Positions 6,918-15,579 of a stretch of 43,869 bases of DNA are shown piece after piece. The stretch covers positions 1-43,869 of the forward strand of contig CADDZH010000035.1 of NCBI GenBank assembly GCA_902812455.1, read 5' to 3'. The notes beneath the pieces were generated by a model. The model had not been told where the DNA came from. It did no database searches and saw only the letters and a list, made by a program, of their open reading frames with translations. Position 1 is the first letter of the stretch. Each line of letters opens with the position of its first letter. Origin of the DNA: Chloroflexota bacterium (lineage in GTDB: Bacteria; Chloroflexota; Ktedonobacteria; Ktedonobacterales; Ktedonobacteraceae). The position numbers and the translations under genes were made by a program.

Positions 6918-9900
6918 ATGACGATATTCCCTTTGAATCCTGCTAATCCAAGTAGCCCACTAGTAGGCGAGATGCTAGCTCTCGACGTGCTAACGAACGA
7001 AATTGCTTACCTAGAACGCCGCTTCCTGGATGACAGGGGAATAGCTCCTAAAGCATTCCGTCTCGAGAATTTAGCAGGGCTATCACCCCAGTCATCACAG
7101 AACTTTCTTTCCATTCAGGGTTTAGCAGATTTCTGGAGTACGCATGCTGAAATTGATTTTGGGCGATGTATGACCGACCTCGTCGTTGCCACTCACAATC
7201 AAAGTAGATCTCACCTCGTGCTAGTACTCTTCGGTAATCGTGATAGACTTTCAGTATTCATTTCTCTTGGTAATCAAGGAGTGACTCGAGTGTTGTTAGA
7301 AGGGATTATTCCAGGGATCGATCTGATTCCTGTGCCAGGTCCTGGTCTGGTACCTGTCCACTGCTCCGATTTCAAGTTTAAAGGTGTTATTAGTGGTATA
7401 CCCAGTCGCAAAACGTCTTCCAATAATTTTATAGAAAAACAGGGATTGTCGCAACTAGAGCGGGTCGTCCGCGGTATGCAGGGAGCAACCTGGGGATATA
7501 TTGTTAGAGCCTATCCCTGCCCTCGTGAAACTGTATTCGAAAAGCGGAAAAAAGTGATGGATCAGTTGATACGTGTGGCATCCCGGTCAAGGATACCCTG
7601 GCAAGAGACTGCGCAGGGAAGTGTACAGGAAGAGCCAGACAGAACAGTCAGTACTTCTAGAACATATGGCGGGGAATTTGTAAACTATCCTGCTCAGTAC
7701 CTTTTGCAGTTGCTGGAACGAGAGCTTGAACGTTGTGATAGGGCCATTATGGTAGGCCAGTGGACTGTAGATATTCTATTTGGTGCTGACACCACAGATA
7801 ATGCTCAACGATTAGCTTCGTTGCTGTTGGGGACTCTCTCTGGATCAGATTCGCGACCAGAACCACTTCGTGCCCACCTCTATCTTAATAATGCAGGCAT
7901 AAGCGGCCAAAACAAAGAACTTGAGCTTAAGCAATTTCAGACCTACCTGTCTTCTGATGAAGTTGCAACTCTCATTCAGTTGCCGCGTGAAGAAGTGCCC
8001 GGTTATGCTATACATGATTTCGTACGCTTTGATGTAGATTTTCGCCCCCCTAATCCTAAACATATATCCCTTGCACTTGGACATATCCAGCAGAACGGGA
8101 AGAGTACAGAACCATACCGGATCAGGAGAGATGACCTCGCAAAGCATGCAATCATTGCCGGAGTAACGGGCAGTGGCAAAACAACAAGCATACTGAACAT
8201 ACTTGATCATGCCAATAAGGTCGGAATCCCTTTCCTCGTTATTGAGCCTGCAAAACAAGAGTACCGCGCATTACGTTCTACACTTGATAAAAGTAAAAGA
8301 GTCCGCGTGTATACTTTAGGCAATGAAAAAGTGGCTCCATTTCGGTTCAACCCCTTTGAATTTGAGACCACGAATAACCCAGACTTTAGTGGATCGGTAC
8401 TGAACCATATTGATTTTCTCAAAGCAGTCTTCAATGCAGCTTTCGTCCTGTATCCACCAATGCCTTATGTGCTAGAAACAGCCCTCTATGAGATCTACGA
8501 AGATAAAGGCTGGGACCTTGCCGACAATCGAAATAAACGTTTGCTGAATTGGGCAAAGCGAAAAGAATTTCCTATTTTTCCCACACTCACTGACTTATAT
8601 CTAAAGATTGAAGAAGTTACAAGCCGACTTAGATACTCAAGCGAAGTGGAACGGGATGTGATAGCCGGTCTGAAGGCACGGGTAGGAACACTACGCCTGG
8701 GCTCTAAGGGCCTCATGCTTGATACATCACATGGCATTCCCCTCCAACAATTGCTTTCATATCCAACGATACTGGAGCTAGATAGTATTGGGAATGATGA
8801 TGAAAAGACTTTTCTTATGGGCCTGTTTCTTGCTAGGCTATATGAGTACCGACGGTTACAGGGACTATCAGAGAAGTTGGAACATCTGCTTGTTTTTGAG
8901 GAAGCACATCGTTTACTGAAAAAGACAAAGACAGAACTTAATGATGTGGAATCAGTGAATCCACGGGCACAAGCAATTGAAACATTTACTAACATGCTCT
9001 CGGAGATTCGTGGGTATGGACAGGGGATTATCGTTGCAGAACAGATTCCAGAGAAGCTGGCGCCCGATGTGCTGAAGAATACCAATCTTAAAGTTGTTCA
9101 TCGTCTCGTGGCAGCTGATGATCGGATGAGTATCGGACAGACGATGAACCTGAATGAAGCTCAGAGAACGCACCTTGGTATTCTCTCACCTGGCGCAGCG
9201 GTAGTTTATGCAGAGGGAAATGACCATGCCTACCTCGTTCAGATGGAGAATTATAAATCAGCTCACAATTTGAGCCCTCCAACTGATAATGAGCTGGCTA
9301 AAGCTAGTGGTGAATATACTTCCATTACCCCATATGGTGGTCGAGATACTGAGATTTATCAAATGGCTGGTAAGCTACTAGAAACCCAAGAGAGCAAGCA
9401 CCTATGGGCTCGTCTCTTGCTCCGCGCCGTTTTTAATGACTCCGCGCTGCCCACTATTCTTACCAATCTACGTCAGCAGATAGACAGAGAAAGGCCTAAT
9501 CTCCAGTCATATGAAAAGGAAGAGCTTGTGCGTATTGTTATTGAAAGAGGTTGCGCTGAAATGCTCAGTCTACGGGGCACAGAGTCTGGCTGGTCATACG
9601 AATCAGTCGAGCACTTACGGGAATTGCTGACAAAAGGCTTAAAAGAGCTTCTTCTGAGCGGGGATAACACAAGGGCAAGCGAATACCTGGATCAATTTGC
9701 ACGCCGTTACCAGCAAGAACGCCAACGTGAAGAGGGTCCGTTTGTTGGATGTGAATATTGCCCCGCAAAGTGCCTGTATCGGCTTGAAGTACGTCATCTA
9801 CTTTCAGAACGATACTTGAGAACTATTGAAGACCGTCTGGAAGATTTGCCAGACTGGACAAATCGAGACGACTATACAAATCTTGCCGAAGTAGCAAGGG

Positions 9901-10049
9901 GGATAGGTGCAGAATGGTTAGGCAAGTCTGATGCTACTGTGCCTGCAGTTGGTTACTGCGGCATATTGCATGCGTCCGTAAAGTTAGAATGGTCGGAGCA
10001 AGTGCAAGCCATGATAGGGGAGAATCTTCCTTCTCAACTGTTTCTATGA
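6918..10049 (+). CDS. HerA/DUF87-type hexameric ATPase (1043 residues)
   Basis: The start follows GGAGGAAA closely. The N-terminal 380 residues contain no motif I recognise. The ATPase core has Walker A GVTGSGKTT at about 414-422, followed by LVIEPAKQEYRALR, which is typical of HerA/DUF87 proteins. Walker B is LLVFEEAHRLL near 654-664, and IRGYGQGIIVAEQ after it is a sensor-like strand. A C-terminal cluster CEYCPAKC near 943-950 could bind a metal. HerA proteins are ring-shaped DNA translocases that normally work with a nuclease. None is obvious in this operon, so the unknown N- or C-terminal regions, or a distant gene, may supply the effector. At 1043 residues it is about twice the size of ordinary HerA. 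The VWA gene follows after 70 bases. Confidence 0.85.
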   Translation: MTIFPLNPANPSSPLVGEMLALDVLTNEIAYLERRFLDDRGIAPKAFRLENLAGLSPQSSQNFLSIQGLADFWSTHAEIDFGRCMTDLVVATHNQSRSHLVLVLFGNRDRLSVFISLGNQGVTRVLLEGIIPGIDLIPVPGPGLVPVHCSDFKFKGVISGIPSRKTSSNNFIEKQGLSQLERVVRGMQGATWGYIVRAYPCPRETVFEKRKKVMDQLIRVASRSRIPWQETAQGSVQEEPDRTVSTSRTYGGEFVNYPAQYLLQLLERELERCDRAIMVGQWTVDILFGADTTDNAQRLASLLLGTLSGSDSRPEPLRAHLYLNNAGISGQNKELELKQFQTYLSSDEVATLIQLPREEVPGYAIHDFVRFDVDFRPPNPKHISLALGHIQQNGKSTEPYRIRRDDLAKHAIIAGVTGSGKTTSILNILDHANKVGIPFLVIEPAKQEYRALRSTLDKSKRVRVYTLGNEKVAPFRFNPFEFETTNNPDFSGSVLNHIDFLKAVFNAAFVLYPPMPYVLETALYEIYEDKGWDLADNRNKRLLNWAKRKEFPIFPTLTDLYLKIEEVTSRLRYSSEVERDVIAGLKARVGTLRLGSKGLMLDTSHGIPLQQLLSYPTILELDSIGNDDEKTFLMGLFLARLYEYRRLQGLSEKLEHLLVFEEAHRLLKKTKTELNDVESVNPRAQAIETFTNMLSEIRGYGQGIIVAEQIPEKLAPDVLKNTNLKVVHRLVAADDRMSIGQTMNLNEAQRTHLGILSPGAAVVYAEGNDHAYLVQMENYKSAHNLSPPTDNELAKASGEYTSITPYGGRDTEIYQMAGKLLETQESKHLWARLLLRAVFNDSALPTILTNLRQQIDRERPNLQSYEKEELVRIVIERGCAEMLSLRGTESGWSYESVEHLRELLTKGLKELLLSGDNTRASEYLDQFARRYQQERQREEGPFVGCEYCPAKCLYRLEVRHLLSERYLRTIEDRLEDLPDWTNRDDYTNLAEVARGIGAEWLGKSDATVPAVGYCGILHASVKLEWSEQVQAMIGENLPSQLFL

Positions 10050-10119
10050 TGAAATTAGCAATTACTCTTTATGCTTTCAAGATTGGAAGCAAAGTACAGC
10101 TATAGGAAAGGAGAGGCAA

Positions 10120-10773
10120 GTGAGTTACATTGAAGAAGTAGAGTTTGCCAACAACCCAGACCCACGTTGTCCTTGTATCCTATTATTGGATACCTCCACG
10201 TCGATGAGTGGCGAAAGGATCGAGGCTCTAAATGAGGGATTGAGCGCCTTTGAGCAGGATATTCGCAGGGATGACTTAGCCCAGCGACGTGTTGAGGTTG
10301 CCATTGTCACCTTCGGCAATGGCGGTGTACAGCTGGTACAGGACTTTGTAACGGCGGGCCAGTTCGAGGCACCTATCTTGAGCGCAGGCGGCGATACGCC
10401 CATGGGCGCAGCCATCCATCGGGGACTTGATCTGCTACGGGACCGCAAGGCGAAGTATAAGCAATATGCCATTCCGTATTATCGTCCCTGGGTCTTTATG
10501 ATTACGGATGGCGAGCCGACCGATTTTTGGGAAAGCGCGGCAAGACGGGTTCGAAGCGAGGAGGCAGCCAATGGACTGGCTTTTTTTGCAGTAGGAGTAG
10601 AAGGTGCAGACATGGCAATGCTGACCCAGATAGCGGTACGCCAGCCAGTTAGACTAAAGGGGCTGAATTTTGTCGAACTGTTCGTTTGGCTCTCACAGAG
10701 CCAGCAAAGGGTTTCTGCTTCAAAGGTGGGCGATCAAACTGCGTTGCCCCCTATTGGCTGGGGAACGGTGTAA
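10120..10773 (+). CDS. terY-like: TerY-like von Willebrand factor A domain protein
   Basis: The GTG start at 10120 is preceded by GGAAAGGAGAG. The 217-residue protein is essentially one VWA domain with a complete metal-ion-dependent adhesion site: DTSTS at residues 24-28, the threonine of GGDTPMG near 92 and the aspartate of MITDGEPTD near 130. The N-terminal NNPDPRCPCILLLDTS arrangement and the DTPMGAA loop are typical of the TerY group rather than of secreted adhesins, and there is no signal peptide. TerY proteins are encoded with a PP2C phosphatase and a kinase, exactly as here, and are thought to act as metal-dependent scaffolds. The phosphatase gene starts directly after its stop codon. 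Confidence 0.85.
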   Translation: MSYIEEVEFANNPDPRCPCILLLDTSTSMSGERIEALNEGLSAFEQDIRRDDLAQRRVEVAIVTFGNGGVQLVQDFVTAGQFEAPILSAGGDTPMGAAIHRGLDLLRDRKAKYKQYAIPYYRPWVFMITDGEPTDFWESAARRVRSEEAANGLAFFAVGVEGADMAMLTQIAVRQPVRLKGLNFVELFVWLSQSQQRVSASKVGDQTALPPIGWGTV

Positions 10774-11649
10774 GTGATGGACAATTCGATGCTAACACCA
10801 TCTCCTGCATGGCGGATCTTGGGAGCTTCGGTGACTGGGACTAGCCATAAGAAAAATGGGCATTGCTGTGATGATGCTCATGCCTACCGCCAACAGTCCA
10901 ATGGCACTCTGCTATTAGCTGCTGCTGATGGAGCGGGTTCAGCAGCCTATGCGTCAATGGCATCAGTTGGGGCAGTGCATGCTGCTCTCAATGCCGCTGA
11001 GACTGCTCTTGCATGGCAGAATGAGTCCAATGTAAATGAGGAGGAACGGCTGCGCAGGGTGCTTAGCCATGCATTAGAGGCAGCCCGGTCGGCAGTGGAA
11101 GCGTTAGCATCCCGTCTACCGATAGTATATCCAGATCCAGCATCACCCGATGGTGGATCGTCAGAGATCACAGCTATAGAGAACACCAGGGTATCGCCGG
11201 AATCACATGTCCTGCGTGAGTTTGCTACTACATTACTGCTCGTTGTTGTCACCACCCAGTGGGTCGCCATACTGCAGGTCGGTGATGGGGCAGTAGTGAC
11301 ATGGCAGGTCGATGAAATGCTATACACAGTAACAATACCTGAGCATGGAGAATACCTGAATGAGACATGCTTTATCACCGATCCTGACTATCTCCAGCAT
11401 GCTCAGTATGTGATTTATCCCCAGGAAACTGTGATACAAGGTGTAGCACTTCTCACTGATGGCCTTGAGTCGCTCGCGCTCGATCACGCCACTAATATTC
11501 CCTACGAACCTTTTTTTAAACCGCTCTTCAAGTTCGCAGCTCAGGAAGATACTTCCGAGACACAGCTAGCGGCTTTTCTAGACTCTGAACGTATATGTGC
11601 GCGTACCGACGACGATAAAACCCTGGTGCTTACGGTGCGTCTCTCATAA
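10774..11649 (+). CDS. PP2C-family Ser/Thr protein phosphatase
   Basis: The start is GTG 10774 or ATG 10777, within three bases of the VWA stop, so translation is probably coupled. Across 291 residues the PP2C signature blocks are visible: the NGHCCDDA block near 28-36 carrying the first metal aspartates, AAADGAGSA near 48-56, QVGDGAVV near 170-177, LLTDGLE near 226-232 and the terminal TDDDKTL near 278-284. No membrane segment is present. The protein belongs to the small, divergent PP2C group found with TerY and kinase genes, and would reverse phosphorylation carried out by the kinase encoded 16 bases downstream. The substrate is unknown. The VWA protein or the HerA-like ATPase are the natural candidates. 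Confidence 0.85.
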   Translation: MMDNSMLTPSPAWRILGASVTGTSHKKNGHCCDDAHAYRQQSNGTLLLAAADGAGSAAYASMASVGAVHAALNAAETALAWQNESNVNEEERLRRVLSHALEAARSAVEALASRLPIVYPDPASPDGGSSEITAIENTRVSPESHVLREFATTLLLVVVTTQWVAILQVGDGAVVTWQVDEMLYTVTIPEHGEYLNETCFITDPDYLQHAQYVIYPQETVIQGVALLTDGLESLALDHATNIPYEPFFKPLFKFAAQEDTSETQLAAFLDSERICARTDDDKTLVLTVRLS

Positions 11650-11665
11650 GCAAGCGAGAAATACT

Positions 11666-13678
11666 ATGATAACCGGGATAACCTTCAAACGAGCCAGTAC
11701 CCAGAAGCCTCTCATCCTCAATGACAGAATCGCTGGTGGAGGCGAGGGCGTTATCTACACCGTGGATGGCATCACTGATATTGTCGCCAAGATTTACAAA
11801 GAGCCCACACCTTTACGCGCCAGCAAACTGCAAGTGATGCTGGCCAACCCACCCACCGATCCTATGCGGCCAAGTCATATCTCTATCGCTTGGCCAAACG
11901 ATGCGATCCTCAATGCTTGGGGTAATTGCATTGGTTTCCTGATGCCTTATATCGATCCTAAGCGCACGATCAAGTTGGCTAAGCTCTATAATCCACTTGA
12001 TCGACAAAAAACGATACCTACCTTCAATTGGCAATATTTGTTACGAACAGCAAGTAATCTTGCTTGCACTTTGGAGGCTCTGCATAAGGCTAACTACGTT
12101 GTGGGCGATCTCAACGAGAGTAACGTGCTGGTGAGTAGAAGTGCGCTGGTGACACTGGTGGACTGTGACTCGATGCAGGTGCCTTACCCAGGAGGAGTTT
12201 TCCGCTGCTCGGTGGGCAAACCAGAATACACACCGCCGGAGTTGCAAGGGAAGAATTTTAGCCAATTTGACCGGACTCCTCATCAAGATACCTTTGGGCT
12301 AGCGGTACTCATCTTCTTACTGCTCATGGAAGGATCTCATCCTTTCCAACAGGTCTGGCATGGTACTGGCACCCCCCCCTCATTGCAGGAGCATATTCAG
12401 GCGGGAAGATTTCCCTATGCAGGTATGCTCGGACATGAACCTCCTCCGCAGGCTTTGCCATGGACGACACTACCACTCTTAGTGCGCGACTTACTGCTGC
12501 GTTGTTTTGTGGATGGCTATCGTGATCCCACTTTGCGGCCAACTGCTGGCGAGTGGCACCGGGTCTTGAGTGAAGTGGAGAAACAGTTGGTACAATGTCA
12601 TAGGAATGAGCAGCATTGGTATGGAGGACATTTAGAAACATGCCCCTGGTGTGAACGAGCCAGGTACATGGTTTTCGACCCCTTCCCGGAGCCAAACCAA
12701 CAGATATCGCTAGCGCCAGTTGGGAGGAAGAATACTAGTGGACAGTATGGCCGGATCCCGATAGGGAATGGGCTTCCGTCCTCAACTAAAGCACAGCCAC
12801 TATCGATATCACCTATGCAAACGGTAAGGCAACCAACGCCATCACAGTCAATGGGAAGGGTATCGAGGGCTTCAGCCATTAAAGCGAAAGCAGCACTTTT
12901 AGGAGTAGTGTTGCTCGTCATTGTGGTTAGTTGTGGGCTATTATTTAATCTAGTTCAAGGAGCTATAAATCATGCTACTGCTAGTGCTACTGCCAGTGCT
13001 GCAACGGCTGGGGCTTCTTATGCAACAAGCATTGCGAAATATGCACCCATTGCCACGGCTCAAGCGGTAGCAGAGACTGCTACAATAACCGCTATCAGTA
13101 ATGATCCCTATGCTCCGGGTGAGGGTAAGCTGGCATTATATGATGCGCTAAATGAGAATAGCAGTCTTGAATTAAATGGATGTCCAGGGCAAAATACTGG
13201 TAATGCCTTTCATATCCAGACAGCGGTAGGAGTAGGTTGGAGATGTGTTTATTCCTCTCCTGATTTCAGCAATTTTGTCTACGAGATACGAATGGTAATT
13301 ATAAAGGGCGATTGTGGAGGTGAAATATTTCGCCTTAACCAAGATGAGAGTTCTTTTTACGACTTTACAGTTTGCCGAAATGGAACTTACCATCTAAACA
13401 AAATTATCTTGGCGGGAAATGGTACTCCTGATGTCGGTTATAAATTGATACAGACGACTTTTAGCTCAGCTATTCTTCAGGGATTTAGCCAAATTAATGT
13501 CATTGCTATAAAAGCTAACGGAGAAACATTTACTCTTTATATTAACAAGCAGCTAATCGCAATTTATACCGATACTAATCAGCCATATTATTCTCACGGG
13601 ATCATTGGTATACTTGCAGACGATAGCACAACCGAGGCTGATGTCGCTTATAGTAACCTGATAGTGTGGACTTTATGA
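11666..13678 (+). CDS. TerY-P-type transmembrane protein kinase with extracellular sensor domain
   Basis: The ATG at 11666 was chosen because an earlier start at 11597 would overlap the phosphatase by 50 bases. The product has 670 residues. The kinase core has a glycine loop (AGGGEGVIY, near 23-31), the VAIK-like VAKIYK near 41, a catalytic loop GDLNESN near 147-153 in place of HRDxxxxN, and DCDS in place of DFG near 166-169. These substitutions are characteristic of the kinase partner of TerY/PP2C pairs. A Cys/His cluster (CHRNEQHWYGGH ... CPWC, about 310-330) could bind zinc. One membrane helix lies near 410-432. The C-terminal 200 residues resemble a jelly-roll sugar-binding or LamG-like domain outside the cell. 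It may relay an outside signal to the operon's ATPase. Confidence 0.85.
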   Translation: MITGITFKRASTQKPLILNDRIAGGGEGVIYTVDGITDIVAKIYKEPTPLRASKLQVMLANPPTDPMRPSHISIAWPNDAILNAWGNCIGFLMPYIDPKRTIKLAKLYNPLDRQKTIPTFNWQYLLRTASNLACTLEALHKANYVVGDLNESNVLVSRSALVTLVDCDSMQVPYPGGVFRCSVGKPEYTPPELQGKNFSQFDRTPHQDTFGLAVLIFLLLMEGSHPFQQVWHGTGTPPSLQEHIQAGRFPYAGMLGHEPPPQALPWTTLPLLVRDLLLRCFVDGYRDPTLRPTAGEWHRVLSEVEKQLVQCHRNEQHWYGGHLETCPWCERARYMVFDPFPEPNQQISLAPVGRKNTSGQYGRIPIGNGLPSSTKAQPLSISPMQTVRQPTPSQSMGRVSRASAIKAKAALLGVVLLVIVVSCGLLFNLVQGAINHATASATASAATAGASYATSIAKYAPIATAQAVAETATITAISNDPYAPGEGKLALYDALNENSSLELNGCPGQNTGNAFHIQTAVGVGWRCVYSSPDFSNFVYEIRMVIIKGDCGGEIFRLNQDESSFYDFTVCRNGTYHLNKIILAGNGTPDVGYKLIQTTFSSAILQGFSQINVIAIKANGETFTLYINKQLIAIYTDTNQPYYSHGIIGILADDSTTEADVAYSNLIVWTL

Positions 13679-13744
13679 AAAAGATGGCTGGTTATTGTAG
13701 AAAGTGGGTAAGAAGGGTGTACTGCCCCCAATAGGATGGACGTG

Positions 13745-13817
13745 TTGAGCGACAATTAAAATTGCCGGCGAATTGACTCACCAAAGATCTTACTCTTGAC
13801 GGGGTACTTGCCTCAGA
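13745..13817 (+). repeat. Left copy of a ~70-bp inverted repeat, probable transposon end
   Basis: This stretch matches, in inverse orientation, 17445-17518. Shared blocks in order are GTT, CAATTA, AATTGCCGGCG, TTG, CTCAC, AATC/GATC followed by TTAC, CTTGA, and TGCCTCA, giving roughly three quarters identity over about 70 bases. The pair brackets the DDE transposase gene at 15580, with the IS110 element lying between this end and that gene. Confidence 0.55.
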
Positions 13818-13826
13818 CTTATAGAA

Positions 13827-15263
13827 TCATTCTTGTGGGTTGGGCAGAAGAGTGATTACTGTTGGCCGTGGAGAGGACTTCAGAGGCCGGTAGTATCCTT
13901 CTCGGTGCCTGCGATGCAGTGCCGGGTCATACAGCGTTGGCGGAGGTGGCTCTTTGCCCGGTGGTACTTTCGCGAGCACTTCCGCGTCTGTTTTGAGGAG
14001 CGCATAGATGGTCTCAATCATTTGCCCGGCGACGCGCCCGATCACGCGAATTTTTCCTTTGCGCTCCCCTGTCCTCTCATCATAGGGGCAGCGTGCTTGC
14101 ACTAAGCGCTCGTAGAGCTGGCCCCATTCGCTCTCCGGTTGTTGGATCAGACGTACCACGATGAGGAACATGATCTGACGCATCATACGGGTGCCCCCGC
14201 GTGTCAAATGGGTCCTGTCGAACGTCGTTCCTGTCTGGTCCCGCACGGGAGCCCAGCCACAATACGATTTGAGCTGACCTGCGTTCGAGAAATTTTCAAT
14301 CGAGCCAATGGCAGCAATGATCGTCGCCGCCTGGATATGACCAATCCCCATCGAGCGAAGGATCTGCCCTTCGCGCGCCTGTTCCACAATGGTACGGATT
14401 TCTGTTTCTAATTGCTCAATGTGTTCTTGGAGTAGCTTGAGTTCTTTGATCAACTGGGTCTGTTCCAATACCAAGCCACGCTGTCTGGTCAGGTCCTTTG
14501 TGCCGATACTTTGGGCCGCCAGCCGTTGCAATTCCATGAGTTTACTATCGGTGATGGAATGGGCTGTGCCTCTGATTTCTTGCAGGACCGTGAGGCTAGC
14601 AGTTGCCACCGCATGAGGCGTTGGGAATTGCTGGCGGATCGCTAATGCGGTCGGCGCATTGGGATTTTTGAGGATCCTGGGTAGCTCTGGAAAGACCTCG
14701 TCACAAATAGCAATGAGCTTATTCTTGCGTTGCGTGCTTTCGCGCACCAACTCGTACCGATGACGGATCAGTCCTCGCAATTGTGCAGCGGCTGGTGTGG
14801 GTGCAACGGCCTGGCGCACGAGCTGCGTCTGGTCTGCGACCTGAACGCCAAGTTCGAGTTGATTGTAGAGGTGATTGGCCAGACCGAGCGCATCTCGCTT
14901 GTCCGTTTTCATCATCCCTTTGGCTCGCTCCTGGACATGCATCAGATACACGGGGATATCGAGCTCCTGAAGGTACTGTTGGAGCGCTCGATGATAGTGT
15001 CCAGTTTTTTCCATGATTACGAAACAGTGGTCGAGTACCGCGTAGTGGCCTATGCGTTCGACCAACGCCCGGAATCCTTCACGAGAGTTTTCAAAAGCAA
15101 GGGCAGGGCACGCTTCAAAGCGCTGGTGGCGCTCCAGCAAGGTGGTTGAGACAAACCCAGCAAAATGCTTCACCTTCCCCACATCGATACCAATATAGAG
15201 CGGTTCATGTTTAAGCAGAGGAACTACCTGGAGATCGGAACGCTGGTTCGCAGCTTTTGCCAT
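13827..15263 (-). CDS. IS110-family DEDD transposase
   Basis: The ATG at 15263 follows GGAGGG closely. The 478-residue product has the RuvC-like DEDD tetrad of IS110 transposases: D27 in GIDVGK, E85 in IMEKTGHY, and D121 and D124 in TDKRDA. A coiled-coil region follows, then the C-terminal transposase_20 domain beginning ILRSMGIGHIQAATIIAAIG and including the GWAP and RGGTRMMRQ segments. In the last motif the position of the usual catalytic serine (GS or GN-S type) appears as Thr by eye. That deserves an alignment before calling the enzyme active. Such enzymes use a bridge RNA made from the noncoding end of the element to choose target and donor sites. The frame is intact. Confidence 0.92.
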   Translation of the reverse strand: MAKAANQRSDLQVVPLLKHEPLYIGIDVGKVKHFAGFVSTTLLERHQRFEACPALAFENSREGFRALVERIGHYAVLDHCFVIMEKTGHYHRALQQYLQELDIPVYLMHVQERAKGMMKTDKRDALGLANHLYNQLELGVQVADQTQLVRQAVAPTPAAAQLRGLIRHRYELVRESTQRKNKLIAICDEVFPELPRILKNPNAPTALAIRQQFPTPHAVATASLTVLQEIRGTAHSITDSKLMELQRLAAQSIGTKDLTRQRGLVLEQTQLIKELKLLQEHIEQLETEIRTIVEQAREGQILRSMGIGHIQAATIIAAIGSIENFSNAGQLKSYCGWAPVRDQTGTTFDRTHLTRGGTRMMRQIMFLIVVRLIQQPESEWGQLYERLVQARCPYDERTGERKGKIRVIGRVAGQMIETIYALLKTDAEVLAKVPPGKEPPPPTLYDPALHRRHREGYYRPLKSSPRPTVITLLPNPQE

Positions 15264-15500
15264 GGCTCACCCTCCTCACAATGAGTAACGCTCTGTGGGT
15301 GGATAGGCGAGAGGCCGTGGAGGCGCCGCTCCCATAGACAGGCCAGAGGTCCCACATGGTCCCCACAGACTTATCAAGGGTCCCATAACGCCTCCCCCAC
15401 TGAGGCAAGAGGGGTCTGTCCCCATCACCAGTAAAGGAGTCTGCGGCTTCTCTCCTGAGAGAGCTACTCCCAGGCTGCCTATCCATCTTCAATACTACAC
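15264..15500 (-). ncRNA. Candidate IS110 bridge-RNA region
   Basis: The roughly 235 noncoding bases just upstream of the IS110 transposase are rich in inverted repeats. The clearest is GGAGGCG at 15319-15325 against CGCCTCC at 15389-15395, which would close a large internal loop containing repeated GGTCCCA-like words. In IS110-group elements the region upstream of the gene encodes a bridge RNA with two internal loops. Position, length and structure fit, but exact RNA ends and loop guides cannot be fixed by eye. Confidence 0.4.
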
Positions 15501-15579
15501 GAACTTTTGTTCAAAATCAAGCTTCTGCCTGTCACCAGTAATGTAACCTGAAGCTATTTCATAGCGGAGGGTAAAAAAA

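Noticed and set aside
8495..9085. A 196-residue minus-strand frame inside the HerA-like ATPase gene
   Set aside because: It is Ser/Arg-rich and opposite the ATPase Walker B region, with no domain or start signal.
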